From Mycolicibacterium mageritense (lineage in GTDB: Bacteria; Actinomycetota; Actinomycetes; Mycobacteriales; Mycobacteriaceae), in contig NZ_AP022567.1 in NCBI RefSeq assembly GCF_010727475.1, positions 4,154,001-4,218,000 of the forward strand: a DNA stretch of 64,000 nucleotides, in the 5' to 3' direction. This document shows positions 8,221 through 16,455 of the stretch, in pieces. Position numbers and translations under genes: made by a program. The number at the start of each line of letters is the position of its first letter. The first letter of the stretch is position 1. The notes beneath the pieces were generated by a model. It was not told the origin of the DNA, ran no database searches, and was given only the letters and a program-made list of their open reading frames with translations.

Positions 8221-9357
8221 TCACGGCTCTTCCACAGTTCTGACGATGTCGGTCAAGCGCACCGAGACCGTCGCCCGCCGGTCGGCGTAACCACGTGCGG
8301 CCCGCTGGATTTCGGCGGTCTGTTCGGTCCTGATGCGCTGGTACTCCTGCAACGCCGCGGTGTAGTCGTCATGGCCGGCGCCCGCGATCTGCGTGGCCAG
8401 TTCGGCCGCGTCCTGAAGGGCCTGGTTGGCGCCCTGTCCGCCGAACGGCGTCATGGGGTGTGCGGCGTCGCCCAGCAGCGCGATCCGGGCCGTGGTCCAC
8501 CGGTCGATGGGATCCCGGTCGTACACCGGGTGCATGTAGACCGGGCCGGTCGCGGCGAGCAGCATCCGCGGCACGACGGGATCGAACTCGTCGAACTGCG
8601 CGGCAAGCGCTTCGAGGTCGGCCTGGGCGGACCACAGGTGCAGCGGTGGTTCGTCCACCCCGAGCGTGGCGTCGACAGCGACCTGCCTGCCGGCCCGCAC
8701 CGGCATGGCGATGACGTGTTTGGCGTAGTCGTCCGAATGCCACGACCGCAGCCGGTCGTTGGGCCCGTCGAGACAGTCCGCGGGGCTCACGGCCCGGAAG
8801 ATCACCGAGCCACAGTAGTGAATCTCGTCGCTGCTGAACATCTTCCGCACGGTGGAGCGCAGCCCGTCGGCAGCGATGACCAGACCGGCCCGGGCGGTCT
8901 CACCGTTGGTGAAGCTCAATTCGACGTGATCGTCACGTTCGGTGATCGCGGCCAGCTGATGGCGCAGCCGCACGTTCTCGGCCCCGACGGCCCCGACCAG
9001 CAGACTGTGCAGATCGGCCCGGTGCACAGTGCGGGGCGAGACCTCGGCGTCTGCGTAGCCGAACCGTCCGTGTTCGCCGTCGGCGTCGGGTGCCGCACCG
9101 TAGTCGGTGACCTTCTCGAGCCGGCCGAGCTGGTCGCGGTTCTCGAAATATGCGGTGGCCGACGAGATCTCGTTGAACGCGTCGATGATCTTCCATTGCG
9201 AGAACAGCCGCAGCGTCTGCGGCGAGATGCCCAGCGGGCCGCCGACCTCGCCGAGCTCGCGGGTCTTGTCGAACAGCACGGGACGGTGGCCGTGTCGCTG
9301 CAGCGCGACGGCCGCGGCCAGGCCGCCCAGGCCGGCGCCGACGATGGCGATATCCAT
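8221..9357 (-). CDS. FAD-dependent aromatic monooxygenase (salicylate hydroxylase-like, group A)
   Basis: A 378-aa flavoprotein. The start chosen is the ATG at 9357 (MDIAIVGAGLGGLAAAVAL) with AAAGGCAAG upstream; a TTG seven codons earlier is possible. It has the dinucleotide fold GAGLGG at 8-13, the DG motif region VIAADGLRSTVRKM, and the second FAD motif LLGDAAHPMTPFGGQGANQ. These define NAD(P)H-dependent class A monooxygenases that hydroxylate aromatic rings. It is the last gene of a minus-strand operon after an MFS transporter and a solute-binding protein; together these suggest import (or export) and oxidation of an aromatic or heterocyclic compound. Substrate unknown. Confidence 0.85.
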   Translation of the reverse strand: MDIAIVGAGLGGLAAAVALQRHGHRPVLFDKTRELGEVGGPLGISPQTLRLFSQWKIIDAFNEISSATAYFENRDQLGRLEKVTDYGAAPDADGEHGRFGYADAEVSPRTVHRADLHSLLVGAVGAENVRLRHQLAAITERDDHVELSFTNGETARAGLVIAADGLRSTVRKMFSSDEIHYCGSVIFRAVSPADCLDGPNDRLRSWHSDDYAKHVIAMPVRAGRQVAVDATLGVDEPPLHLWSAQADLEALAAQFDEFDPVVPRMLLAATGPVYMHPVYDRDPIDRWTTARIALLGDAAHPMTPFGGQGANQALQDAAELATQIAGAGHDDYTAALQEYQRIRTEQTAEIQRAARGYADRRATVSVRLTDIVRTVEEP

Positions 9358-9374
9358 GGTCTTGCCTTTCAGGT

Positions 9375-10637
9375 TCAAGGGATTCGGGCCAATGCCTCGG
9401 CGTCGAGATACACGCCGGAGAGCACGTCAGGCCGATAACTGGTGACAGTGTGGACATTGCACAGTGGCAGCCACAGCCCGTCGCCGACGATCCGCCGTTG
9501 GGTGTCGTGCACCAGCTCACGGCGCGCGGCAGGATCGGCACAGGTGAGTTGGGCGTCGAGCAGGGTGTCGAGCTCGTCGGGTTCGGTGCGGCGGTTCATG
9601 TTCCGTTGGGTGACGGCGAACTGGTAGCGCAGCACGTCGGGGTCGCTTCCGGTGAAGTAGAAGAACCGGAAGTCGTAGTCCCCGGATTCCTGCCGCCTGC
9701 GCAGCTCGGGAAAGTCGACATCGCAGAGCGCGAGCTCGACGCCATGGTCGGCCCACTGCGCGGCCACCGCGTTAAGGACCGCGGTGTCGACGGGGGAGAA
9801 CGTGCTGTTGAACACCACCTCGAACCTGGGCCGCCGGCCGTCGAGCAACCGGTGCGCGGTTGCCGGATCGTAGGTGAGTTCGGCCGTGCAGTCGCGATAG
9901 TCGAGCGTCGGCGGCGTCAACACCGAGGTGGCGACGGAGTAGCCACTCGGATCGAGCAGCGGTTGCAGGCGTGGCCGGTCGATCAGCAGCGACAGCGCTC
10001 GGCGGATTCGCGGGTCGGCAAGCAGACCGCGGGATGCATTGGGGCACAGCCCGTAACTGATGCCCGGATTGTCCAGTGCGGCGGCTGCAAACCCGTCGAC
10101 CGGCCCGGGGTAGAGGTCGCCCGAGACGGACTTCTGAAATATCAACCGGCGGGCTCCGTCACGCAGCCCCTCGGCCGTCCGTGCCCAGCGCCCGGTGCCC
10201 AGTCCCGCCCGGCTCGTGATGGCGAGGTTCACACTGGCCAGCGACCGCAGGAACGCCGCGTTGTGTCGCGTGAAGCGAAACGTCACGGTGTCGCCGTCGG
10301 TGTCGACTCGGTCGAGCCCGGTGAGCATCGTCACGGCGGCCGGAAGCGGTGAAACCCGCTCCAACGCACGGATTTCGGTGAAGCTCTGCGCGACGGCGGT
10401 GGGGGTGAGCGGTGTGCCGTCCGAGAACGCTCTGTCGGCGCGGATCTCCAGATCCAGGGTCAGCTGGTCGCGGTAGCGCCACGACGTGGCGAGCCAGGGC
10501 AGCAGTTCTCCGCTGCCGGGATCGACGTCGAGCAGGCTCTCGTAGACCTGGCGGCAAAACGTCTTCGAGATGCTGTTGTACGCCAGGCGCGGATCGGTGG
10601 TGAGCTGGTCGGTGGGCCAGCCGTACGTGAGCGTCAT
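9375..10637 (-). CDS. ABC-type solute-binding protein family 5 lacking a signal peptide
   Basis: A 420-aa SBP_bac_5 (oligopeptide/dipeptide-binding) protein. It starts directly with MTLTYGWPTDQLTTDPRLAYN and carries the family blocks VYESLLDVDPGSGELLPWLA, LEIRADRAFSDGTPLT, LADPRIRRALSLLIDRPRL and a C-terminal WLPLCNVHTV. The usual N-terminal lipoprotein or Sec signal is missing, and it is about 80-100 residues shorter than typical members. The start ATG overlaps the stop of the MFS gene (ATGA), so there is no room for a signal in frame. No ABC permease or ATPase is nearby. It may be a cytoplasmic ligand-binding protein serving the MFS transporter or monooxygenase, or a degenerated receptor. 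Confidence 0.7.
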   Translation of the reverse strand: MTLTYGWPTDQLTTDPRLAYNSISKTFCRQVYESLLDVDPGSGELLPWLATSWRYRDQLTLDLEIRADRAFSDGTPLTPTAVAQSFTEIRALERVSPLPAAVTMLTGLDRVDTDGDTVTFRFTRHNAAFLRSLASVNLAITSRAGLGTGRWARTAEGLRDGARRLIFQKSVSGDLYPGPVDGFAAAALDNPGISYGLCPNASRGLLADPRIRRALSLLIDRPRLQPLLDPSGYSVATSVLTPPTLDYRDCTAELTYDPATAHRLLDGRRPRFEVVFNSTFSPVDTAVLNAVAAQWADHGVELALCDVDFPELRRRQESGDYDFRFFYFTGSDPDVLRYQFAVTQRNMNRRTEPDELDTLLDAQLTCADPAARRELVHDTQRRIVGDGLWLPLCNVHTVTSYRPDVLSGVYLDAEALARIP

Positions 10638-11941
10638 CGCACAGCCACCAATCGGGTTGCCCGGCACGCCGAGCGGGCCGCCAACGCCGCCGCCACGCCG
10701 ACCACCGTCATCAGCGCGGCGACCCCGCCGAACAGTTCGGTGCCCAGGCCGTCGATCATCGTCGCGCCCATCGCCACGCCGATCGCGGCGCCCAGTGCCC
10801 GCAGGTAGTGGTACAGGCTGGAGTCGAACGCGATCTGTGCGGAGTTGGTCAGCACATTGGCGGCCAGGGAGCTCCACAGGAATCCCATCGCGCCACCCAT
10901 GAGCGCGGCGCTGAGCAGTAGCGGGTGTCCCGGCAGGACGACGCTCAGCCCGGCCGTGATCAGGAACAGCGCACCGATCCACACCAGGCGGGTGTTCTTG
11001 GCGTTGTCACCGGGCCTGCCGAATCTCAGCACCGGGATCAACCCCGCGAAGAACGCCATGGGAAGCAGATACAGCGCCGAGCCATACGAACTCACGCTGC
11101 GTACCTGCTGCAGGAAGTAGATCAGCGACAGCGTGAAGACGTTGGTGGCGATGCCGGCCACGAACACCACGAAGAGGCTCTGGCGCAGAACGGGATTCGG
11201 GGCCTGACGGTAGGCCCGGACGACGATGACGGTGATGCCGATCATGGTCGCGGCGACACACAGGGCCACCTTGGTGGGCACGGTGCCGGCCGCGCCGATC
11301 ACCAGGAAGATCGCGAGCTGCACGACCGCGAGGCCGACGACCGGGATCGCCGCGCGGCCGCTCGTGGCGTCCTCGTGCGTGGTGGCCGGTCGGGCAGGTG
11401 CCAGCGCGAGCAGGGCCATCGCGATCACGGTGGTCGCCACGGTCTCGTACGGGAAGGAGCGCCAGCCCCACAGGTCGTTGAGCAGCGCGGTGATCAGCGG
11501 TGAGCACAGCGCCGACGCCGACACCACCAGACCCCACGTGCCGAGGACTGCCGAGTGGTGATCGGGATAGAACTGCGTCCGGATGATGCGGAAGATCTGC
11601 GGCGCGAGCACGGCCGACGCGATGCCCTGCAGGAACCGGATGGTGATCAGTATCCAGAACTGGGGGCTGAGGCTCGCGGCGATGCCGAGCACGGCGAGCA
11701 CCGCCGAGCCGGCGAAGAACGCGGCCGTCGGTGAGTACCGATGCGACAGCAGGCCCGCGGGCAGCAACGCCAGACAGAAGCCGGCCAGGAATGCCACACC
11801 GATGTAAGCGGCCTGCGAGAACGGGATGTCGAAGTAGTCGGCGATCGCGGAGTTCAGCAGCACAGCCGACGACGAGTTGGAGTAGAGGGTGTATTCGGTC
11901 AGGTAGAGCGACGCCGCAACGGCGTATAGGGACGGCTTCAT
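10634..11941 (-). CDS. Major facilitator superfamily transporter
   Basis: A 435-aa polytopic membrane protein with about 12 hydrophobic helices. The loop GLLSHRYSPTAAFFAGS after the second helix is the A-motif region, and the RFLQGIASAVLAPQIFRIIR segment resembles motif B/C of drug:proton antiporters. It is first in a minus-strand operon with a signal-less solute-binding protein (overlap ATGA) and an FAD monooxygenase. Such company suggests transport of the compound handled by the oxygenase. The direction of transport is not evident. An inverted repeat lies in the shared upstream region (12096-12151). Confidence 0.8.
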   Translation of the reverse strand: MKPSLYAVAASLYLTEYTLYSNSSSAVLLNSAIADYFDIPFSQAAYIGVAFLAGFCLALLPAGLLSHRYSPTAAFFAGSAVLAVLGIAASLSPQFWILITIRFLQGIASAVLAPQIFRIIRTQFYPDHHSAVLGTWGLVVSASALCSPLITALLNDLWGWRSFPYETVATTVIAMALLALAPARPATTHEDATSGRAAIPVVGLAVVQLAIFLVIGAAGTVPTKVALCVAATMIGITVIVVRAYRQAPNPVLRQSLFVVFVAGIATNVFTLSLIYFLQQVRSVSSYGSALYLLPMAFFAGLIPVLRFGRPGDNAKNTRLVWIGALFLITAGLSVVLPGHPLLLSAALMGGAMGFLWSSLAANVLTNSAQIAFDSSLYHYLRALGAAIGVAMGATMIDGLGTELFGGVAALMTVVGVAAALAARSACRATRLVAVR

Positions 11942-12369
11942 GACGCCTCGAAGCTGATAGCAGGGTCAGTGGGTTGCGCGAGCTAACCCGAGATCCTCTT
12001 CAGCGGCGCCAGGCGGGCACGGTTCCACATCGACGACAGCAAACGTGCGTTTGCCCGGTCGGATGCGGTTGCCATGGCGACCACTGTACCGACATCGAGA
12101 TTCACACCAGGGACAAGATCCGTGCCCGGTTTGTCCCTGGTGTGAGTCTCGGTGCGACGTCGCGCAGGTGGCGGCGCGCTGCCCGGCAGTTCCATATACG
12201 CCAGAATTCACCCTTAGGCGGCGCAAAAGGCCACTATCACCGCATCTGTTGTCCTATTTCGTCATCCATGCTAGTTTTCTGGCACATACACATCATGTGA
12301 TTGGGCTCACAAGACCACTCTGGTGTGTCAATTGACACGCCGGGCCCACGAGAGAGGCAATGCGCAACC
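11942..12369. other. Divergent intergenic region with large inverted repeat
   Basis: 428 nt between the divergent MFS and amidase operons with no convincing gene. It holds the 21-bp inverted repeat at 12096-12151. The 150 nt before the amidase start are clearly AT-richer than the surroundings, as expected of a promoter region. Confidence 0.5.
12096..12151. repeat. 21-bp inverted repeat with 14-nt spacer
   Basis: The core TCACACCAGGGACAA (12102-12116) is matched perfectly by TTGTCCCTGGTGTGA (12131-12145). With flanking CGAGA/TCTCG the arms extend to 21 bp with a single mismatch. No U-tract follows. Between divergent promoters it could be an operator for a dimeric regulator or a mobile palindromic element. 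Confidence 0.65.
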
Positions 12370-13803
12370 GTGGATGACTCGCTGAACTTCAGTAGCGCTC
12401 GCGACCTGGCAGCGCGGCTGCGCCGCCGCGAGGTCTCGGCCCGCGAGGTGCTGGCGGCGCACGTCGGCCAGATCGAGCGACACAACCCCGCGGTGAACGC
12501 GATCGTGAGCCTCGACATCGACGGCGCCGAGCGGGCCGCCGACGAGGCGGACCGCCGCTGCGCCGCGCGTGAGCCCGTGGGCCCGCTGCACGGGCTGCCG
12601 ATCGCGTTCAAGGACACCCACGCCACCGCGGGCATGCGCACGACGTTCGGCTCGCCGCTGCACGCCGACTGGGTTCCTGAGCAGGACGACGAAATCGTCC
12701 GGCGCATCCAACGCGCGGGCGCCATCCGGATCGGCAAGACCAACGTGCCCGAGTTCGCGGCCGGATCGCATTCGTTCAACTCGGTTTTCGGCACGACCCG
12801 CAACCCGTACGCCCTCGACCGGTCCGCCGGCGGTAGCAGCGGGGGTGCCGCGGCCGCGTTGGCGAGCGGTATGCAACCCATCGCCGACGGCAGCGACATG
12901 GGCGGCTCGCTGCGCAACCCGGCTTCGTTCTGCAACGTGGTGGGCCTGCGCCCGACACCCGGACGGGTGCCCGATCCCGGTGCCGCGTGGGCGCTTCCGA
13001 ACCTGGCGACCGCGGGCCCGATGGGCCGCACGGTCGGTGACGTCGCGCTGCTGCTGTCGGTGATCGCGGGCGCGCATCGGGATGACCCGTCGTCCCTGAG
13101 CGACGACCCGGCGGCGTTCGCCACGGTGCACCCCGCCGAGCTGAAAGGCCTCCGGGTCGCCTGGGCACCCACCCTCGGCGACCGCGTCCCGGTGGACGCA
13201 GAAGTGCTGGCGCCCTTGGAAACCGCGGTCGGGCTGTTCGCGGAACTCGGCGCGCACGTCGACCCGGCATGCCCGGATCTCGACGGTGCCGACGCCACGT
13301 TCCGCACGCTGCGCGCGGTCGAGTTTGACGTCATGTGGGGTGACCAGCTCGACGCCACCCCCGACGCGTTCAAGGCCGATCTCGCGTGGAACATCCGCGA
13401 GGGCCGGGCCAGGACTCCCCGCGACGTCGGCCAGGCCCTGGCCGAACTGACCCGGCTGCGGCGCGCGGCCGCGGCGTTCTTCGACACGTACGACGTGCTG
13501 CTCGCACCGGTCAGCCAGGTCGCACCCTTCGACGCCGAGCAACTCTGGCCCACCGAAGTGGCCGGGGTACCCCAGCACACCTACCTCGACTGGATGGCGT
13601 CCTGCTATCTGATCACCACCCTTGGCGTTCCTGCCATTTCGGTGCCCGCGGGGTTCACGCCCGACGGGCTGCCGGTCGGGCTGCAGATCGTCACCCGTGC
13701 CCGCTCCGAGCAGATGCTGCTCGCGGTGGCCGCGGCATTCGAAGCCGCCACCGGCCACGGTCAGCGGCGCCCCGCCCCCTCCCTGGAGAACCGCTCATCA
13801 TGA
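12370..13803 (+). CDS. Amidase signature family hydrolase
   Basis: A 477-aa amidase-signature enzyme, start GTG at 12370 (VDDSLNFSSARDLAARL). It has the catalytic Lys region PIAFKDTHATAG near residue 90, then the Gly/Ser-rich signature AGGSSGGAAAALASGM with the cis-Ser and the nucleophile region DGSDMGGSLRNPASFCN. The Ser-cisSer-Lys triad is intact. These cytoplasmic enzymes hydrolyse carboxylic amides to acid and ammonia. It leads an operon (ATGA overlap with the DUF3311 gene) that includes a sodium:solute symporter, AsnC regulator, acyl-CoA ligase and P450, so the amide substrate is probably imported and its acid then activated to a CoA thioester. Confidence 0.88.
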   Translation: MDDSLNFSSARDLAARLRRREVSAREVLAAHVGQIERHNPAVNAIVSLDIDGAERAADEADRRCAAREPVGPLHGLPIAFKDTHATAGMRTTFGSPLHADWVPEQDDEIVRRIQRAGAIRIGKTNVPEFAAGSHSFNSVFGTTRNPYALDRSAGGSSGGAAAALASGMQPIADGSDMGGSLRNPASFCNVVGLRPTPGRVPDPGAAWALPNLATAGPMGRTVGDVALLLSVIAGAHRDDPSSLSDDPAAFATVHPAELKGLRVAWAPTLGDRVPVDAEVLAPLETAVGLFAELGAHVDPACPDLDGADATFRTLRAVEFDVMWGDQLDATPDAFKADLAWNIREGRARTPRDVGQALAELTRLRRAAAAFFDTYDVLLAPVSQVAPFDAEQLWPTEVAGVPQHTYLDWMASCYLITTLGVPAISVPAGFTPDGLPVGLQIVTRARSEQMLLAVAAAFEAATGHGQRRPAPSLENRSS

Positions 13804-14054
13804 AACACCCTGTCCTGGAAAGCCCGCGGCGCCTCGCCATCGCCGCGGTCCCGATCCTCGGATTCCTGATCACCCCGTTCCTGTCGTTCGTCAACGGACC
13901 GCACCTGTGGTTCGGTGTCCCGTCGGTGCTCGTCTGGACCGCGATGTGCGTCGTCGGCACGGTCGTCGCGCTGCGCATCGTCGAGGCCACCTATCAGCGG
14001 GACGGCGGCGCTGCTCTCGACGCCGCCGACGCGGCCGACGGAGACCCGCGATGA
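13800..14054 (+). CDS. DUF3311-type small membrane protein, symporter partner
   Basis: An 84-aa protein with two hydrophobic helices (LAIAAVPILGFLITPFLSF and VPSVLVWTAMCVVGTVVALR) and an acidic tail. Its ATG at 13800 overlaps the amidase stop and its stop overlaps the symporter start at 14051. Small two-helix DUF3311 proteins are regularly encoded immediately before SSS-family sodium:solute symporters in actinobacteria and are thought to be accessory subunits. Assignment rests on size, topology and this position. Confidence 0.7.
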   Translation: MKHPVLESPRRLAIAAVPILGFLITPFLSFVNGPHLWFGVPSVLVWTAMCVVGTVVALRIVEATYQRDGGAALDAADAADGDPR

Positions 14055-15484
14055 ACGCGCTCACCGTCTTCATCGTGATCGGCCTGATCGCCATCGGTGT
14101 GCTCGGCGTCGCGGGCCGGCGCGCCACCAAACTCGACGAATGGACAGTCAGCGGCCGCAGCTTCCGCCGGTGGCGCTCGTGGTTCCTGCAGGCGGGCGAG
14201 TCGCTCACCACGTTCAGCTTCCTCGGCCTGTCCGGCATCGCGTTCGGTGGCGGCGTCAGTGCCACGTTCGCCCTTGCCTACCTGTCGATCTCGGCGATCG
14301 GCATGTACTTCGTCGCGCCGCGCCTGTGGCGGCTCGGCAAGGGCCGCGGCTATCTCACCATGGCCGACTTCTTCATCGACCGCTTCAACAGCCCGGTGCT
14401 GGGCAAGGTCGTCGCGGTGGTCGGCGCCATCTTCCTGCTGCCCTACCTCGAACTGCAGATCACGGGCCTGGGACTGATCGTCGAACTGGCCACGGGCAGC
14501 GAATCGAGCCGTGGACTGTCCATGGTGATCGCGAGCGTGCTGGTGATCCTGTTCGTGGTGTGGGCGGGCATCCGCGGGGTTTCGCGGGTCGCGGTGCTCA
14601 AGGACGCGCTCATGGTTGTGGCGCTGCTCATCGTGGTCGGCGGTGTCGCGTTCGGCATCGCCGGAATCCCCGAGGTCTTCGCGCGGGTGCACCAGGATCA
14701 GCCCGTGCTGCTGACCCTCGCCGCACCGGGATACGACACCACGTTCTTCCTCACCGCGGTTGTCGTCACGTCGATCGGTGCGGGGCTCAACGTGTTTCCG
14801 CACCTGTGGCCGCCGGTGTTCGCGGCTCGCAGCGGGGAGATCCTGCGCAGCAACTACACGTGGCTCGCGCTGTATCAGCTGCTGCTGTTCGCGCCCATCA
14901 TCGTCGGGCTCGGCGCGACGCTGGTTTTGCCGACCGACACCACGGGCAACCATGTACTGCTCGACACCGCGACGCACACGCTGCCGGACTGGCTGGTCGC
15001 GGTCGTCGCGATCGGCGGCGCCTCGGCCGCCATGGTGCCCGCGGCCGCGATCGTCATGGGCATCTCAACCCTGGTTTCGCGCAACCTCATCACCGTCGGT
15101 AGCGAGAAGACCCGGATGCGCATGAACACCGCTGTCGTCGCGGGTGCCATCACCCTGGCGCTGGCCTTCGGCCTCGGTGGCGCGAGCATCGCGAGCCTGC
15201 TGCTGCTCACGTATGGCGGCCTGACCCAACTCGCACCTGCCATCTTGGTGGCGCTGCGCGGGCGCGTCACGGTGGGTGCGGTCCCGGTGCTCGCCGGCAT
15301 CGTCGTCGGTGTGCTGGTGGTCAGCTGGATCACGTTCTTCGAGATCCCGATCGGCAGTTGGGATTCCGGCTTCATCGCACTTGGCCCAAACCTCGTCGTG
15401 CTGGTCGTCGGCGAGGCGATCCGCCGCCGGCTCCCGCGAAAAGCTGACACGGCTGTGAAAACTGAAGTACCAGTAGTGGGGTGA
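14051..15484 (+). CDS. Sodium:solute symporter (SSS family)
   Basis: A 477-aa membrane protein with about 13 hydrophobic helices. The N-terminal region RRATKLDEWTVSGRSFRRW and the following FLQAGESLTTFSFLGLSGIAFGGG match the conserved helix-1/2 region of SSS transporters, and GRGYLTMADFFIDRF is the usual loop after helix 3. It should couple sodium entry to uptake of an organic acid, amino acid or amide. Start ATG overlaps the DUF3311 stop (ATGA), and the GTG of the AsnC regulator overlaps its own stop. The substrate is presumably what the amidase uses. Confidence 0.88.
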   Translation: MNALTVFIVIGLIAIGVLGVAGRRATKLDEWTVSGRSFRRWRSWFLQAGESLTTFSFLGLSGIAFGGGVSATFALAYLSISAIGMYFVAPRLWRLGKGRGYLTMADFFIDRFNSPVLGKVVAVVGAIFLLPYLELQITGLGLIVELATGSESSRGLSMVIASVLVILFVVWAGIRGVSRVAVLKDALMVVALLIVVGGVAFGIAGIPEVFARVHQDQPVLLTLAAPGYDTTFFLTAVVVTSIGAGLNVFPHLWPPVFAARSGEILRSNYTWLALYQLLLFAPIIVGLGATLVLPTDTTGNHVLLDTATHTLPDWLVAVVAIGGASAAMVPAAAIVMGISTLVSRNLITVGSEKTRMRMNTAVVAGAITLALAFGLGGASIASLLLLTYGGLTQLAPAILVALRGRVTVGAVPVLAGIVVGVLVVSWITFFEIPIGSWDSGFIALGPNLVVLVVGEAIRRRLPRKADTAVKTEVPVVG

Positions 15485-16455
15485 CCCGACCGGTGGAAGT
15501 GCTCGACCCCCTCGCGCTTCGGATTACCGAGGCGCTGCAGGTCAACGGCAGGGCGTCGTGGCGACGGATCGCGGAAGTGCTCGACGAGCCCGTCCGCACC
15601 GTCGCCCGCCGGGGCGCGGCGCTGCTCGAGGACCGCACGGTGCAGGTCGTCGGGCTGACCGCGCTGGCCCCGACGCACCTGCTGCTCGTGCAGTGCCGAC
15701 CTGACGCCGTGCAGTCGGTGGCCCGGGCCCTGGCCGCCCGTCCCGACACGGTTTTCGTCTATGCGCTTGCCGAGTCGGCGGAGGTGATCGCCGAGGTGGC
15801 GTCGGAGTTCGAGGCGCTGCCGGACGTTCTCGGTGCAGGGCTCGACGGCGTGATCACCCACCGGCTGACCCCGGTGCTGCAATACTTCCGGACGGTCGCC
15901 GAGTGGCGCGCAGGCGTGCTGACGCCGGCCGAGGTGGCCGCGCTCGAATTACCCGACGTGCCACCGGAACAGACCCGCACCGGGCTGCAGGTCGATGACG
16001 TCGACCGCGCGATCATCGACGCCCTGGTGGCCGACGGTCGCACGCCGTTCGAGACCATCGCGTCGCTCGCTGGCTTCTCACAGGCCACCGCCCGGCGGCG
16101 TATCGACCAGCTGATCCAACGGGGTTTCGTCCGCATCCGCGCCGTCGTCGGCCCGGCCCTGCTCGGCCTGCCGGTCGAGACGCTGCTGTGGATCCGGTGC
16201 GCTCCCCAGCACGCCGAACACGTCGGAACCACGCTCGCCCGTTCACCTCTCGTGCGCTACGCCGCGATGGTGATGGGCGAGTATCCGCTCGTCGTCGACG
16301 TGACGGCCCACGACATCGCCGAACTGCGCGACTTCCTCACCAACGGCCCGTGGGAGGGCCGCGTCGAATCGGTCCACCCGACCCTGTTGCTGCAGACGTT
16401 CAAGCGCGGCGGGGTTGTGACTGAAAGGTTCTCGGATGCTGCTGAATTCGCTTGA
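15481..16455 (+). CDS. Lrp/AsnC-family regulator with two tandem modules
   Basis: A 324-aa protein, about twice the normal 150-aa Lrp/AsnC size. Residues 8-60 (LDPLALRITEALQVNGRASW...) and 173-225 (VDDVDRAIIDALVADGRTPF...) are each a winged-HTH AsnC DNA-binding domain, and each is followed by a RAM-like ligand-sensing segment (80-130 and 240-310). Double-module AsnC proteins are known in actinobacteria. GTG start at 15481 overlaps the symporter stop, and its 3' end overlaps fadD36 by 20 nt. Being inside the operon it probably autoregulates it in response to the transported substrate. Confidence 0.85.
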   Translation: MTRPVEVLDPLALRITEALQVNGRASWRRIAEVLDEPVRTVARRGAALLEDRTVQVVGLTALAPTHLLLVQCRPDAVQSVARALAARPDTVFVYALAESAEVIAEVASEFEALPDVLGAGLDGVITHRLTPVLQYFRTVAEWRAGVLTPAEVAALELPDVPPEQTRTGLQVDDVDRAIIDALVADGRTPFETIASLAGFSQATARRRIDQLIQRGFVRIRAVVGPALLGLPVETLLWIRCAPQHAEHVGTTLARSPLVRYAAMVMGEYPLVVDVTAHDIAELRDFLTNGPWEGRVESVHPTLLLQTFKRGGVVTERFSDAAEFA

